A stretch of 64,000 nt of DNA from Sulfurospirillum sp. (GTDB lineage: Bacteria > Campylobacterota > Campylobacteria > Campylobacterales > Sulfurospirillaceae): assembly GCA_014859685.1 (NCBI GenBank), contig JACUTU010000005.1:150497-214496 (forward strand). Reading direction: 5' to 3'. A program made the translations under genes and the position numbers. The notes under the pieces are model-generated. The model had not been told where the DNA came from and made no database searches. It saw nothing but the letters and a program-made list of their open reading frames with translations. This document shows positions 7,786-18,923 of the stretch, piece after piece; positions within the stretch are counted from its first letter, which is position 1, and the number at the start of each line of letters is the position of its first letter.

Positions 7786-9996
7786 ATGGCAAGCAAAACA
7801 AAAACTATCTTTGCACGAGTAATTCCCTATTTAGAGCCTATAGTAAAAGCCAAAGATTTAACAGTTGTTGCGTTTATCATTGCAATATTGGCGATTATCA
7901 TCGTACCACTTCCAAGTGGTATACTTGATTTTTTTCTTACTATATCTTTATCTATTTCTGTTTTAATCATTCTTATTGCCTTATATATTCCAAAACCGAC
8001 TGATCTTACAACTTTTCCTACGCTAATTCTTATCATAACGCTTTATAGACTCTCTTTAAATATCGCCACCACAAGAATGATTCTTAGTAATGGGCATAAG
8101 GGAACTGACGCAGTAAGTGATATCATCTCGAGCTTTGGACAATTTGTCGTTGGTGGCAATTATGTTATAGGTATCATCGTTTTTTCTATCCTTGTTTTGA
8201 TCAACTTTATGGTTATCACCAAAGGCTCCACTAGAGTTGCAGAAGTTGCGGCTCGTTTCACACTTGATGCAATGCCTGGAAAACAAATGGCAATTGATGC
8301 GGATCTTAACGCTGGGCTTATCGATGAAAAAACTGCAAGAAAAAGACGCGAAACAATCATCCAAGAAGCAAACTTTTATGGCGCAATGGACGGTTCGAGT
8401 AAGTTTGTCAAGGGTGATGCGGTTGCTGGTATCATCATCACGATTATTAACATCATCGGCGGTTTTCTAATAGGAGCCTTTCAGTATGATCTTGATATCG
8501 CCGTAAGTGCACAAACTTACACTATACTCACAATCGGTGATGGACTCGTTTCGCAACTTCCAGCACTCATCAGCTCAACAGCAACTGGTATCATCATAAC
8601 ACGGGCTAGCAAAGATGGTGATGACAACCAAGGATTTACGCAAGGAGCAATTGATCAGCTTTTCAGTGAATCAAAAACACTTTTAATAGTGGGCTTCATC
8701 CTTATGATGTTTGCAATAGTTCCTGGTTTGCCGACGATATCATTGGGTTTTGTGGGACTTATCTTTCTTTCATTGGGGTATTTGGTAAAAAAGACGCAAG
8801 ATGGCTCTTTCTCTTTTGAAAAGTTTTTTGCCAATGCCAATGCCAAAAATAATGCACAAAATGCAAGTATACGCACACAAAAAACTCAAGGTAGTGATTC
8901 CCCTATTCCACCAAGAAGAAATCCAGAAGAAGAAAAAGCTGAAGAAGAAAAAGTGCTTAATGATATTTTAAAACTTGAGATTTTAGAACTTGATCTAGGC
9001 TACCAACTCATCAAACTCGCTGATCCAATGCAAGGAGGCGACTTACTTGAACGCATCAAAAGTATGCGAAGAAAGATAGCGAGTGATTTTGGGTACCTGA
9101 TCCCACAAGTTCGTATCAGAGACAATTTACACCTCAGTCCAAATCAGTACCAACTCTTACTTAAAGGCATCGAAATAGGTTCAGGTGAAATCTATGCAGA
9201 CAAGTTTCTTGCGATGGATAGCGGGCTTGTTTCAGAACCAATACAAGGCATTGAGACAAAAGAGCCAGCTTTTGGACTGGATGCACTCTGGATTGATCCA
9301 GTTCTAAAAGAAGATGCGATTATCAAAGGCTACACTACTATTGATCCTGCAACGGTTATCTCGACGCATATGAGTGAACTTATCAAAAAACACTCTGAAG
9401 AACTTCTCACAAGACAAGAAGTACAAACGCTTGTTGATAAAACAAAAACCAGCTTTCCAGTTATCGTCGATGATGTACTCAAAGTCGCTTCCATCGGTCT
9501 TATACAAAAAATTCTCAAAGCGCTTTTACACGAAAAGATACCTATCAAGGATCTTTTAAGCATCCTAGAAACTATTAGCGATGTAGCTGAAGTCACAAAA
9601 AATGTAGATATCATCACAGAACAAGTTCGTGCAAAACTTGCAAGAACGATCACAAGATTGTACCGTGATGAAGATGGTACGCTAAAACTTTTGACATTTA
9701 ATGCAGGAACTGAGCAAAAACTGCTTGATGCCCTAAGAAACAAAGATGGACTCAGAGAACTTATCTTAAATATAGGTCAAATCAATACACTTGTACAAAG
9801 CGTGAGTAATGAAGCTGCAAAAATTCTACAAAGAGGCATTGCGCCTGTAGTTATTATCGTTGATCCGCTACTACGAAAATCTCTTTATGATATTTTTGAA
9901 AAATTTGGACTTGATGTTGTTGTCTTAAGCCATGCTGAAATTGATTCGAGTGTGAACTTTGAAGTGCTAGGCTCTATCGAAATAGAAAAATTATAA
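7786..9996 (+). CDS. flhA: Flagellar export apparatus protein FlhA
   Basis: Core membrane protein of the flagellar type III export gate. The 736 residues match the family. The membrane part (about residues 20-335) contains eight predicted helices and the highly conserved loop with RFTLDAMPGKQMAIDADLNA and the EANFYGAMDGSSKFVKGDA region. A charged linker (Pro/Glu/Lys-rich, about 365-395) leads to the cytoplasmic docking domain. In Campylobacterota FlhA is also needed for expression of sigma54-dependent flagellar genes. Start ATG has AAGG upstream. The rpsO/Rrf2/flhA neighbourhood is common in the phylum. Confidence 0.97.
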   Translation: MASKTKTIFARVIPYLEPIVKAKDLTVVAFIIAILAIIIVPLPSGILDFFLTISLSISVLIILIALYIPKPTDLTTFPTLILIITLYRLSLNIATTRMILSNGHKGTDAVSDIISSFGQFVVGGNYVIGIIVFSILVLINFMVITKGSTRVAEVAARFTLDAMPGKQMAIDADLNAGLIDEKTARKRRETIIQEANFYGAMDGSSKFVKGDAVAGIIITIINIIGGFLIGAFQYDLDIAVSAQTYTILTIGDGLVSQLPALISSTATGIIITRASKDGDDNQGFTQGAIDQLFSESKTLLIVGFILMMFAIVPGLPTISLGFVGLIFLSLGYLVKKTQDGSFSFEKFFANANAKNNAQNASIRTQKTQGSDSPIPPRRNPEEEKAEEEKVLNDILKLEILELDLGYQLIKLADPMQGGDLLERIKSMRRKIASDFGYLIPQVRIRDNLHLSPNQYQLLLKGIEIGSGEIYADKFLAMDSGLVSEPIQGIETKEPAFGLDALWIDPVLKEDAIIKGYTTIDPATVISTHMSELIKKHSEELLTRQEVQTLVDKTKTSFPVIVDDVLKVASIGLIQKILKALLHEKIPIKDLLSILETISDVAEVTKNVDIITEQVRAKLARTITRLYRDEDGTLKLLTFNAGTEQKLLDALRNKDGLRELILNIGQINTLVQSVSNEAAKILQRGIAPVVIIVDPLLRKSLYDIFEKFGLDVVVLSHAEIDSSVNFEVLGSIEIEKL

Positions 9997-10004
9997 GGAA
10001 ACAA

Positions 10005-11054
10005 ATGAATTACAAGATATATCACCTCTCACACACGGATCTTGATGGCTATGGATGCCAAATGGTTGTGAAAAACTATTTTGAAAATGTTGCATTTTAT
10101 AACTCCAACTATGGTAAAGAAATAGATGAACGAATAAATGAAATTCTCAACAATATAAGCACAGAAAATTTTGAAAATAGCCTCATTCTTATCACTGATC
10201 TCAACCTCACACTTGAACAAGCAAAAGAGATAGAAGCAAAATTGCAGGTAAACCAACAAAATATTCAAATTCTTTTACTAGATCATCACAAGAGTGGACA
10301 AGATTGTGAACAAAAATACCAATGGTACTTTTTAGATTCCTCAAGGTGTGCAACGCAAATTACTTATGATTTCTTCTCATCTATCTTGGGAGAAAATCCA
10401 CAGCTTGCAAAAACAGTTTCGGTTATAAATGCTGTCGATATTTGGCTTGAAGATGATGTACATTTTGAACTTGGAAAGGTTTGTTTAGGCTTTATAAGTG
10501 GCGCAAGAGAACTGAATCGTATCATGTTTCCCCTTGAAAATTCAAATTATATACTAACGCTTCTTGAAAATGCACAGCCTCTTTTTGATGAACCAAAGCC
10601 ACATATTAGACTTGATGAAAATATCCATAAGCTCAAAAAATCATTTTTTAGAGGCAATCTTGAAGATGATACACTTGATAATTTCATCTCAAGATACAAT
10701 GTAAAACTCCTCAGTCAAAATAAAAATAAAATGCAGATAGAGTATGATGGACATAAGGGAATTTTAACTTACAATATCGGCAATGTCTCCATAATTGGCA
10801 ATGATTTTCTCAAAAGTAATCCTGATTTTGATTTTTTTATGGATGTTACTTCTCGCAAAACAATCAGCTTGCGAGCCAATGGGGGCGTGGATGTGAGCCT
10901 TATGGCAGCACGCCTTGGCAATGGTGGAGGACACCCCAATGCTAGTGGCGGCCTTTTAAATGCATTCAAAGACAGTTTTGTGTATGATACCATCAGAAAG
11001 CAGATACACGATATCATACTAGCTAAAGGAGCTAACAATGCAACAAGATCCTAG
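10005..11054 (+). CDS. DHH-family phosphoesterase
   Basis: Cytoplasmic metal-dependent phosphoesterase related to NrnA/RecJ. The 349-residue chain has the DHH domain with HTDLDGYG at residues 10-17, DLNL near 65, and the name-giving DHH at 93-95. A C-terminal DHHA1-type domain carries GGGHPNASGG at about 313-322. These metal and substrate motifs appear intact. Oligoribonuclease, cyclic-dinucleotide or pAp phosphatase activity is possible; the substrate cannot be told from sequence. It starts eight bases after flhA and its 3' end overlaps the next gene by 17 bases, so the three are likely one operon. Confidence 0.85.
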   Translation: MNYKIYHLSHTDLDGYGCQMVVKNYFENVAFYNSNYGKEIDERINEILNNISTENFENSLILITDLNLTLEQAKEIEAKLQVNQQNIQILLLDHHKSGQDCEQKYQWYFLDSSRCATQITYDFFSSILGENPQLAKTVSVINAVDIWLEDDVHFELGKVCLGFISGARELNRIMFPLENSNYILTLLENAQPLFDEPKPHIRLDENIHKLKKSFFRGNLEDDTLDNFISRYNVKLLSQNKNKMQIEYDGHKGILTYNIGNVSIIGNDFLKSNPDFDFFMDVTSRKTISLRANGGVDVSLMAARLGNGGGHPNASGGLLNAFKDSFVYDTIRKQIHDIILAKGANNATRS

Positions 11055-11301
11055 CCTCAAAGATGCTTTACAAGAAGCAGAGATCGAGATAGAAGAGATC
11101 GCTATGCAGCTCGCAGATATGCTTGGTGCGGCCCTCTATTTTGCGGGTGTTAAAAAAGAAAATCTTCCAAAAGCCGTAGATGCTTACCTAGCAGGCATTG
11201 ATGAAACTCTTGGTGATGATGATGATGCGGAAATGGGATTTGAAGAAGTTGTTCAGGTAATCGAAGATTTACAAAAAAAACATCCAAAACTTTTTAATTA
11301 G
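11038..11301 (+). CDS. Conserved acidic protein of unknown function (87 residues)
   Basis: Not recognised beyond resembling short acidic proteins seen beside the DHH gene in Campylobacterota. It is helical, strongly acidic (runs of D and E around GDDDDAEMGFEE), with no cysteines, signal peptide or membrane segment. The start has AGGAG inside the preceding gene, which it overlaps by 17 bases. That overlap suggests coupled translation and perhaps a joint function. It is followed by a strong inverted repeat. Confidence 0.7.
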   Translation: MQQDPSLKDALQEAEIEIEEIAMQLADMLGAALYFAGVKKENLPKAVDAYLAGIDETLGDDDDAEMGFEEVVQVIEDLQKKHPKLFN

Positions 11302-11329
11302 TTTACATGTAAGCTCTTACATGTAAACT
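11300..11329 (+). terminator. Inverted pair of the ACATGTAA motif, probable terminator
   Basis: Two head-to-head copies of TTTACATGTAAG form a perfect 14-bp stem (AGTTTACATGTAAG / CTTACATGTAAACT) separated by only two bases. It starts at the stop codon of the 87-residue gene. In practice a few central pairs would open to form the loop. No U-tract follows. Confidence 0.6.
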
Positions 11330-11331
11330 AA

Positions 11332-11455
11332 CTGACCTTACGCGCTTTTGTAAAAAAGTTCGTAAATACCTCTCATTTTCTCATAAAGTACCCTTTTTCG
11401 TAGCTTGAGGGGATTGTAGGGACATTTGTCCCTGCCACTAAAATGGACGCGTTAG
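11332..11455. repeat. Intergenic repeat family, copy A
   Basis: Begins CTGACCTTACGCGC and continues with a stretch almost identical to copy C at 55038 (shared core GTAAAAAAGTTCGTAAATAC, then CTCTCA). It ends near GCGTTAG at the stop codon of cmoA. It is longer than copy C, with an extra middle part. Located between convergent genes. No open reading frame. Confidence 0.65.
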
Positions 11456-12156
11456 TTTTTCTTTGCGATAAAAGTTATAAAATTTCCATATTGAAAAATT
11501 GTATTTATTTTTTGAAAGCCCGCATTTTCTAGCATTTTGATATTTTCATCTTGCGTGTAAGGCACAAGAACATTTTCCAACGCTTCTCTTTTTTGTGCGA
11601 TTTCAAAATCACTATAGCCTTGTTTTCTTTTAAAATCATAGTACAGATCAATCATCTGTTTATCGAGTTTTTTATCTTCAAATATAATTTTTTCACTCAA
11701 AATAAAAGATCCGCCATCTTGAAGTGCATTGTAAATATTTGCAACAAACTCATTTCGGTGAAGAGGTCTTATAAATTGTAGCATATAATTTGCAATAATC
11801 ACTTTGGAGCCGCTAAGATCTGCTGTTGTGATATCTTCACAAATTAATTTTATATCCGCGCCATAAGCATTGCGTTTTTTCTGTGCGTTTTCTAACATCG
11901 CTTTTGAATTATCTATGCCTACAAGAACGCGATTGTGGGATTTATTATACAGATGCAAGAGTGTATTTGCAGTTGAGCAACCAAGATCAATGATCTTCTC
12001 ACCTTCTTGGCTATTACATAAAGCAAGATCGCATACAAGATTGAGTACATCTTTGTAAAAAGGGATGGATCGCTCAAGCATATCATCAAAAACAGAAGCG
12101 ACATCAGCATCGAAAGCAAATTGTTGTGTAATTGGTTTTGAAAAAATTGTGTCCAT
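11452..12156 (-). CDS. cmoA: Carboxy-S-adenosyl-L-methionine synthase CmoA
   Basis: Class I methyltransferase-fold enzyme that converts SAM and prephenate to carboxy-SAM, used for cmo5U34 modification of tRNA. The mature 234 residues match the family. MDTIFSKPITQQFAFDADVA is the typical N-terminus, IDLGCSTANTLLHL is the SAM-binding motif I, and GIDNSKAMLENAQ is motif II. The frame extends 40 codons further upstream, but that part runs into the divergent cyclase gene and is not conserved-looking, so I chose ATG at 12156. cmoB is not in the window. In related genomes cmoA lies next to ribF and tlyA, as here. Confidence 0.88.
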   Translation of the reverse strand: MDTIFSKPITQQFAFDADVASVFDDMLERSIPFYKDVLNLVCDLALCNSQEGEKIIDLGCSTANTLLHLYNKSHNRVLVGIDNSKAMLENAQKKRNAYGADIKLICEDITTADLSGSKVIIANYMLQFIRPLHRNEFVANIYNALQDGGSFILSEKIIFEDKKLDKQMIDLYYDFKRKQGYSDFEIAQKREALENVLVPYTQDENIKMLENAGFQKINTIFQYGNFITFIAKKN

Positions 12157-12235
12157 TAGTGTCTTTTTTGTGAAATTATATTGGAACTTATCATAAAGTA
12201 TGATAAAATTTTGACAAGAAAAAAGGCTTAGCATT

Positions 12236-13015
12236 ATGAATAAACAATTAGAAGAATTAACAAGTGAAACCATCAAAGAAGTGATGGCTCTTGAAATCGT
12301 TTTACCAGAGATTTATAAAGATATATTTTATACAAAAGCAAAGATAAAACATATCAATATAAATCTTGATGACAAGGAAGAAGCACTTATTTACGCACTT
12401 AAAAAAATACAACAAATCGAAAAAGAAACACAAAATTCTACAGGCATTCTTAAAGAAAGCATCACAAGTGCAAAAGAAGCGATAGCAAAAAGAGATGTAA
12501 AAAAACTCGACAACATCCACAAAGAAGTAAGCTTACTTGAAGAGAAAATCATCAAACTACAAAGCCAACTATTTTTTGATGAACTCACTGATGTGTATAA
12601 CAGAAGGTGGTTTTTGGAAGAGTATCTACAGAACCAAACTTTTCCATCTAGTGGTGTTTTAGCTTTTGTTGATATCGATGAATTTAAAAATATCAATGAT
12701 AACTATGGTCATCTTGTGGGCGACAAAGTACTGAAACTCATAGCACAAACACTCAAACGCATAGAACAAGCACATATAGTGCGATTTGCTGGAGATGAAT
12801 TTTTGATCATAGCACACAAACTTACTCTTTACGAGTTGCGTCAAAAAATCAAAACAATCTTGGTAAATCTTTCAAAAACAGGATTAAAATCTGGAGAATT
12901 TGTTTTTAGTACAAGCTTCTCTTACGGATTGGTAGAATTTGATAAGGATTTGCATATGAAAAAAGTCATCAAACAAGCCGATCAAGCGATGTATGATTAT
13001 AAAAAATCCAAATGA
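12236..13015 (+). CDS. Diguanylate cyclase (GGDEF), soluble
   Basis: Predicted synthesis of cyclic di-GMP from GTP in the cytoplasm. The 259-residue protein has a helical N-terminal region (about 1-110, likely coiled coil) without a recognisable sensor domain. The GGDEF domain follows, with FVDIDEFKNINDNYGH and the active-site loop FAGDEFLI. The signature reads AGDEF, a common active variant. The RxxD inhibitory site five residues upstream is absent, so product inhibition is unlikely. Divergent from cmoA; its 3' end overlaps ribF tail to tail by 19 bases. Confidence 0.88.
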   Translation: MNKQLEELTSETIKEVMALEIVLPEIYKDIFYTKAKIKHININLDDKEEALIYALKKIQQIEKETQNSTGILKESITSAKEAIAKRDVKKLDNIHKEVSLLEEKIIKLQSQLFFDELTDVYNRRWFLEEYLQNQTFPSSGVLAFVDIDEFKNINDNYGHLVGDKVLKLIAQTLKRIEQAHIVRFAGDEFLIIAHKLTLYELRQKIKTILVNLSKTGLKSGEFVFSTSFSYGLVEFDKDLHMKKVIKQADQAMYDYKKSK

Positions 13016-13831
13016 TATGCACCTAAACATCTGCATACTTTTAAAACTTCTTTAGCATTTTTTATATCTTCACTTATCTGATTTTTGAGTGCTTCAAGCG
13101 AATCAAATTTTTTGTTATCTCGTAGATATTTTACAAAAAATATATCCAGATTTTGTGGTGCTTGTATCTGTTTATCTAAGATGTGTGTTTCTATCGCAAA
13201 ACTTCCATCAGTTGTTTCTCGATTCCCAATAAATGAAACAGAATCAAAATAATCACTCCCTATGCGAGTTCTCGTTGCATAAACACCGCTTTTTGGCAAG
13301 ATATAATCCTTGATGCTTATATTGAGAGTGGCATACAAACTTTTACTTCCTAAACCTTGCCCTTTTATAACATCGCCGCCGATTGCAAATTCTCTCCCTA
13401 AAAAACTATTTGCCTCTTCTATTTTTCCCTCAAGTAAAAAATCTCGAATAATAGAGGAATGTACCGAGATGCCTTTATGAAAAAATTCGGGAACAACTTC
13501 GACTACACCATCAAAAAGTTTTTGCAAATCATACGCATTACATGTACGCCCATTGCCAAACATAAAATCATATCCAACTACAATTTTTATAAGATGCGTA
13601 AACTCTTTTGTTAAGAGTGTTATAAACTCTTCACCACTGAGATCTTTGAGCTTTAAAAAATGATAAAACATACAAGGATATTTTGAGTATTCACTTCTTT
13701 TTATACCAGGAGTCAGATTTGCTTGATCTTTGTCGATGACGAAAAGCGCACCATTTTCCCCGAGTTTACGGATAAGTTCCATATGTCCCAAGTGGATGCC
13801 GTCAAAACTTCCAATTGCAATGGTATCAACT

Positions 13832-16494
<2,663 letters not shown>

Positions 16495-16497
16495 CTA

Positions 16498-16944
16498 TTA
16501 TCTTTTTGTATAAATATCAAAAGTTTTATGACGCACCTTGGCTGCTATATCTCGTTTGATCATATTTAGCGCATACCTGCGATCGCCGCCTTTGATTCGT
16601 CCTACTTCCTTTTGTCCACAAGTTTTACAAACAAAAAAAGTATTTTTTTCATGGAGTTTTGTTGTTGTTTTGCAATTTTCATCATCAACAAAAAGCATTT
16701 GCTTACATGTAGAGCAAAAACACCACAAATCAACTACACTGTCACCCTGCCAACTCCATCGCCAAATCACGCCATAGAACAGATCACTCACATAAAGTTT
16801 ATAACGAGGCTCAAATATCTTCCACACAAAATAGAGCAGAAAAATTAACACAATTAAAAGAAAAATTGGCGCTAGCAGAACCAATACAAAAGGAAGATTG
16901 TACGCAGTTGCTAAACTTTGCAAATATGCTAATGCCATATTCAT
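16498..16944 (-). CDS. Membrane-anchored zinc-ribbon-like protein of unknown function
   Basis: 148 residues, function not recognised. One strong N-terminal membrane helix (about residues 18-43) precedes a soluble, probably cytoplasmic part. That part has paired cysteines C77-x2-C80 and C106-x2-C109, plus C75 and C91, spaced like a zinc ribbon. The tail is basic. The start overlaps the folP stop (ATGA), so it is part of the lysC-to-ribF minus-strand run. An ORF between tlyA and folP-like genes is seen in relatives, but no role can be assigned. Confidence 0.75.
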   Translation of the reverse strand: MNMALAYLQSLATAYNLPFVLVLLAPIFLLIVLIFLLYFVWKIFEPRYKLYVSDLFYGVIWRWSWQGDSVVDLWCFCSTCKQMLFVDDENCKTTTKLHEKNTFFVCKTCGQKEVGRIKGGDRRYALNMIKRDIAAKVRHKTFDIYTKR

Positions 16945-17756
16945 GATAAACTTACCCGCCCTATGGCTTCTTGCACGCTTAGAGCTTGTACATGTTCTTT
17001 GACATCATGCACTCTAACGATGCTAGCACCCTCTTTTACGGCTACTAGATGAATGGCAAGTGTACCTGCAAGTCTTTGCTCGATTGGTGTTGGAATGATG
17101 GCATCTATCATTGATTTTCTACTTGCACCCACTAAAAGTTCATAACCAAAATGCAAAAAATGTGCTTGGTATTTGAGCAATGCAAGATTGTGTTCAAGTG
17201 TTTTACCAAAACCAATCCCCACATCAAGAATAATTTTTTCTATTCCAAATCGTTTCGCTTTTGCGATGCGTTCATCAAAAAAAGCATCTAATTCGGTGAG
17301 AATATTTTCATAATGCGGATTACTCTGCATATACGATGGTTTGCCTTGCATATGCATCAAAACAACGCTAGCATCATAACTTTTGATAATTTTTGCCAGT
17401 GCATCGTTGTTTAGGGCTGTGATGTCATTAATGATTGTAAATCCTCTATCAAGCCCAAACTGCGCACACAATGGCGAGTAAGTATCGAGAGAAAAATCTA
17501 CTTTTTCAAACAATCTATGCTCATAAATACTTTCCACAATAGGCTTGATTCTCTCCAATTCTTCTTCACAACGCACACCAACACTTCCTGGACGCGACGA
17601 AACACCGCCTATATCGATGATATCTGCTCCATCTGCAATCATTTGTTCTATTTTGGCTATGGCATTGTTTGCATTAAATCTACTACTAGCATAAAAACTA
17701 TCCTCATTAGCATTGAGCACGCCCATAATTTTTACTTTATTTTTTAGATAATTCAT
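16941..17756 (-). CDS. folP: Dihydropteroate synthase
   Basis: Joins p-aminobenzoate to the pterin pyrophosphate in folate synthesis; target of sulfonamides. The 271 residues form the TIM barrel. First strand KIMGVLNANEDSF, pterin-binding GADIIDIGGVSSRPGS, then INDITALNN and LDVGIGFGKTLEHN with the conserved lysine region, and LLVGASRKSMI near the end. The classical NVTPDSF reads NANEDSF here. It is shorter than the Helicobacter form, which carries an N-terminal extension. The start overlaps holB by four bases. Confidence 0.93.
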   Translation of the reverse strand: MNYLKNKVKIMGVLNANEDSFYASSRFNANNAIAKIEQMIADGADIIDIGGVSSRPGSVGVRCEEELERIKPIVESIYEHRLFEKVDFSLDTYSPLCAQFGLDRGFTIINDITALNNDALAKIIKSYDASVVLMHMQGKPSYMQSNPHYENILTELDAFFDERIAKAKRFGIEKIILDVGIGFGKTLEHNLALLKYQAHFLHFGYELLVGASRKSMIDAIIPTPIEQRLAGTLAIHLVAVKEGASIVRVHDVKEHVQALSVQEAIGRVSLS

Positions 17757-18376
17757 CTGTTTTTTCTCAACATAATACTCATCAAAAGTGAAGTAAGGAG
17801 ATTTTGCGGTCGCACATTGAGTTCACACAACTCGACAAGTTTTCCAAAATACTCGAGTTCTTTATGACTAAAAGAGAGCTCAAACTCTTTGATCGCTTCT
17901 TGCACAATACATTGGATCATTGATTTGAGTTCTTGCTTTGAAAGTTTGGCATTTTCTTTGGTGAAAGTATAAATCATACCTACATCCAACCTATCAAGAC
18001 ATAAACCACTTTTTTGCAACTCTTCTTCTACATGTAACTCAACAGTAGTCATTCTTGAGCGGATTGTTGGTAAAAGTCCCATTTTTGAAGTAGTGATGAG
18101 TACAAAAACAATATTGTGTGGTGGTTCTTCGAGTATTTTAAGCAGAGCATTTTGCGAGTAGATATTGTACGCGTTTGCACAAAGCATCAAAATCTTTGTT
18201 TGTTCCTCAGCAATATATGCTTCTTTAAGAACAGCTTTTGCATCCTCAATCGAAAACTCTTTTTCACTCACAAATGGCACAATGCGTAAATGCGCATAAC
18301 GATTTAAAATATGTTCTTTAGCAATCTCTTGATTTTTGCAAACAAAGATACAGCTCTTAGGATTTGGACTAGGCAT
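17753..18376 (-). CDS. holB: DNA polymerase III delta' subunit (HolB-like, short)
   Basis: Clamp-loader component. About 207 residues from the chosen ATG (MPSPNPKSCIFVCKNQ), much shorter than the usual 300 or more, as is normal in Campylobacterota. Diagnostic stretch: YSQNALLKILEEPPHN followed by FVLITTSKMGLLPTIRSRM, the sensor-1/SRC-like region. A Walker A motif is lacking, as expected for delta'. An in-frame start 11 codons upstream overlaps hobA more and looks unlikely. It lies between hobA and folP, the same order as in Helicobacter pylori. Confidence 0.88.
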   Translation of the reverse strand: MPSPNPKSCIFVCKNQEIAKEHILNRYAHLRIVPFVSEKEFSIEDAKAVLKEAYIAEEQTKILMLCANAYNIYSQNALLKILEEPPHNIVFVLITTSKMGLLPTIRSRMTTVELHVEEELQKSGLCLDRLDVGMIYTFTKENAKLSKQELKSMIQCIVQEAIKEFELSFSHKELEYFGKLVELCELNVRPQNLLTSLLMSIMLRKNR

Positions 18377-18920
18377 TACCCAAACTGACCTCAGCAAACA
18401 ATACAGCATCGATACTTTTATCTAAAAGTCTAAAAAGCTGAATGAGTTTGATATCCAAAAGATCATCATTGCTTGAAAGATAAAAACTATTTTGCAACTG
18501 CTCATCAAGAACCCACATGAAACTATCGTCACTTCTTTTAGCTATTTGCATACGGCTATCATTGCCTTTACCGATATAAAAAAAGTTGTAACCATTTGGA
18601 AATGCGTGTGCCAACATATTTTCTAAAAGCTCTATATCTTCTTTTGTTTTAATGCTCTCAAAATTTGGAAATAAGGACTTCAAAGAAAGAAAAGGAAGCA
18701 ATGGACGATTGTTGTTAGACTTGTTGATACTCTTCAATATATACTCACAAAACCATTCTCTTTGCATGTCTGTGACAAGGATAACACTTTGTGCTTGCAT
18801 AATTTTTTTAAGCATTGCACTAGCAAGTGGAACCCATTCAAATCGCTTCTCTTCCATCCAACTCATCATAGAATCATCTTTGCGAATGGTATCAAGCGTC
18901 CATTTTAAAAAATCTTGCAT
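18369..18920 (-). CDS. hobA: DnaA-interacting replication initiation protein HobA
   Basis: Campylobacterota-specific functional counterpart of DiaA that binds domain I of DnaA and organises DnaA at the origin. 183 residues, the expected length. Identified from position (between lysC and holB, as in H. pylori) and from features such as the N-terminal MQDFLKWTLDTIRKDDSMMS and the tail SIDAVLFAEVSLGNA. It has a sugar-isomerase-like SIS-type alpha/beta fold by family knowledge. It overlaps holB by a few bases. No origin or dnaA is present here. Confidence 0.88.
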   Translation of the reverse strand: MQDFLKWTLDTIRKDDSMMSWMEEKRFEWVPLASAMLKKIMQAQSVILVTDMQREWFCEYILKSINKSNNNRPLLPFLSLKSLFPNFESIKTKEDIELLENMLAHAFPNGYNFFYIGKGNDSRMQIAKRSDDSFMWVLDEQLQNSFYLSSNDDLLDIKLIQLFRLLDKSIDAVLFAEVSLGNA

Positions 18921-18923
18921 CTA

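Noticed and set aside
12157..12276. 40-codon N-terminal extension of CmoA
   Set aside because: It overlaps the divergent diguanylate cyclase start and precedes the standard CmoA N-terminus.
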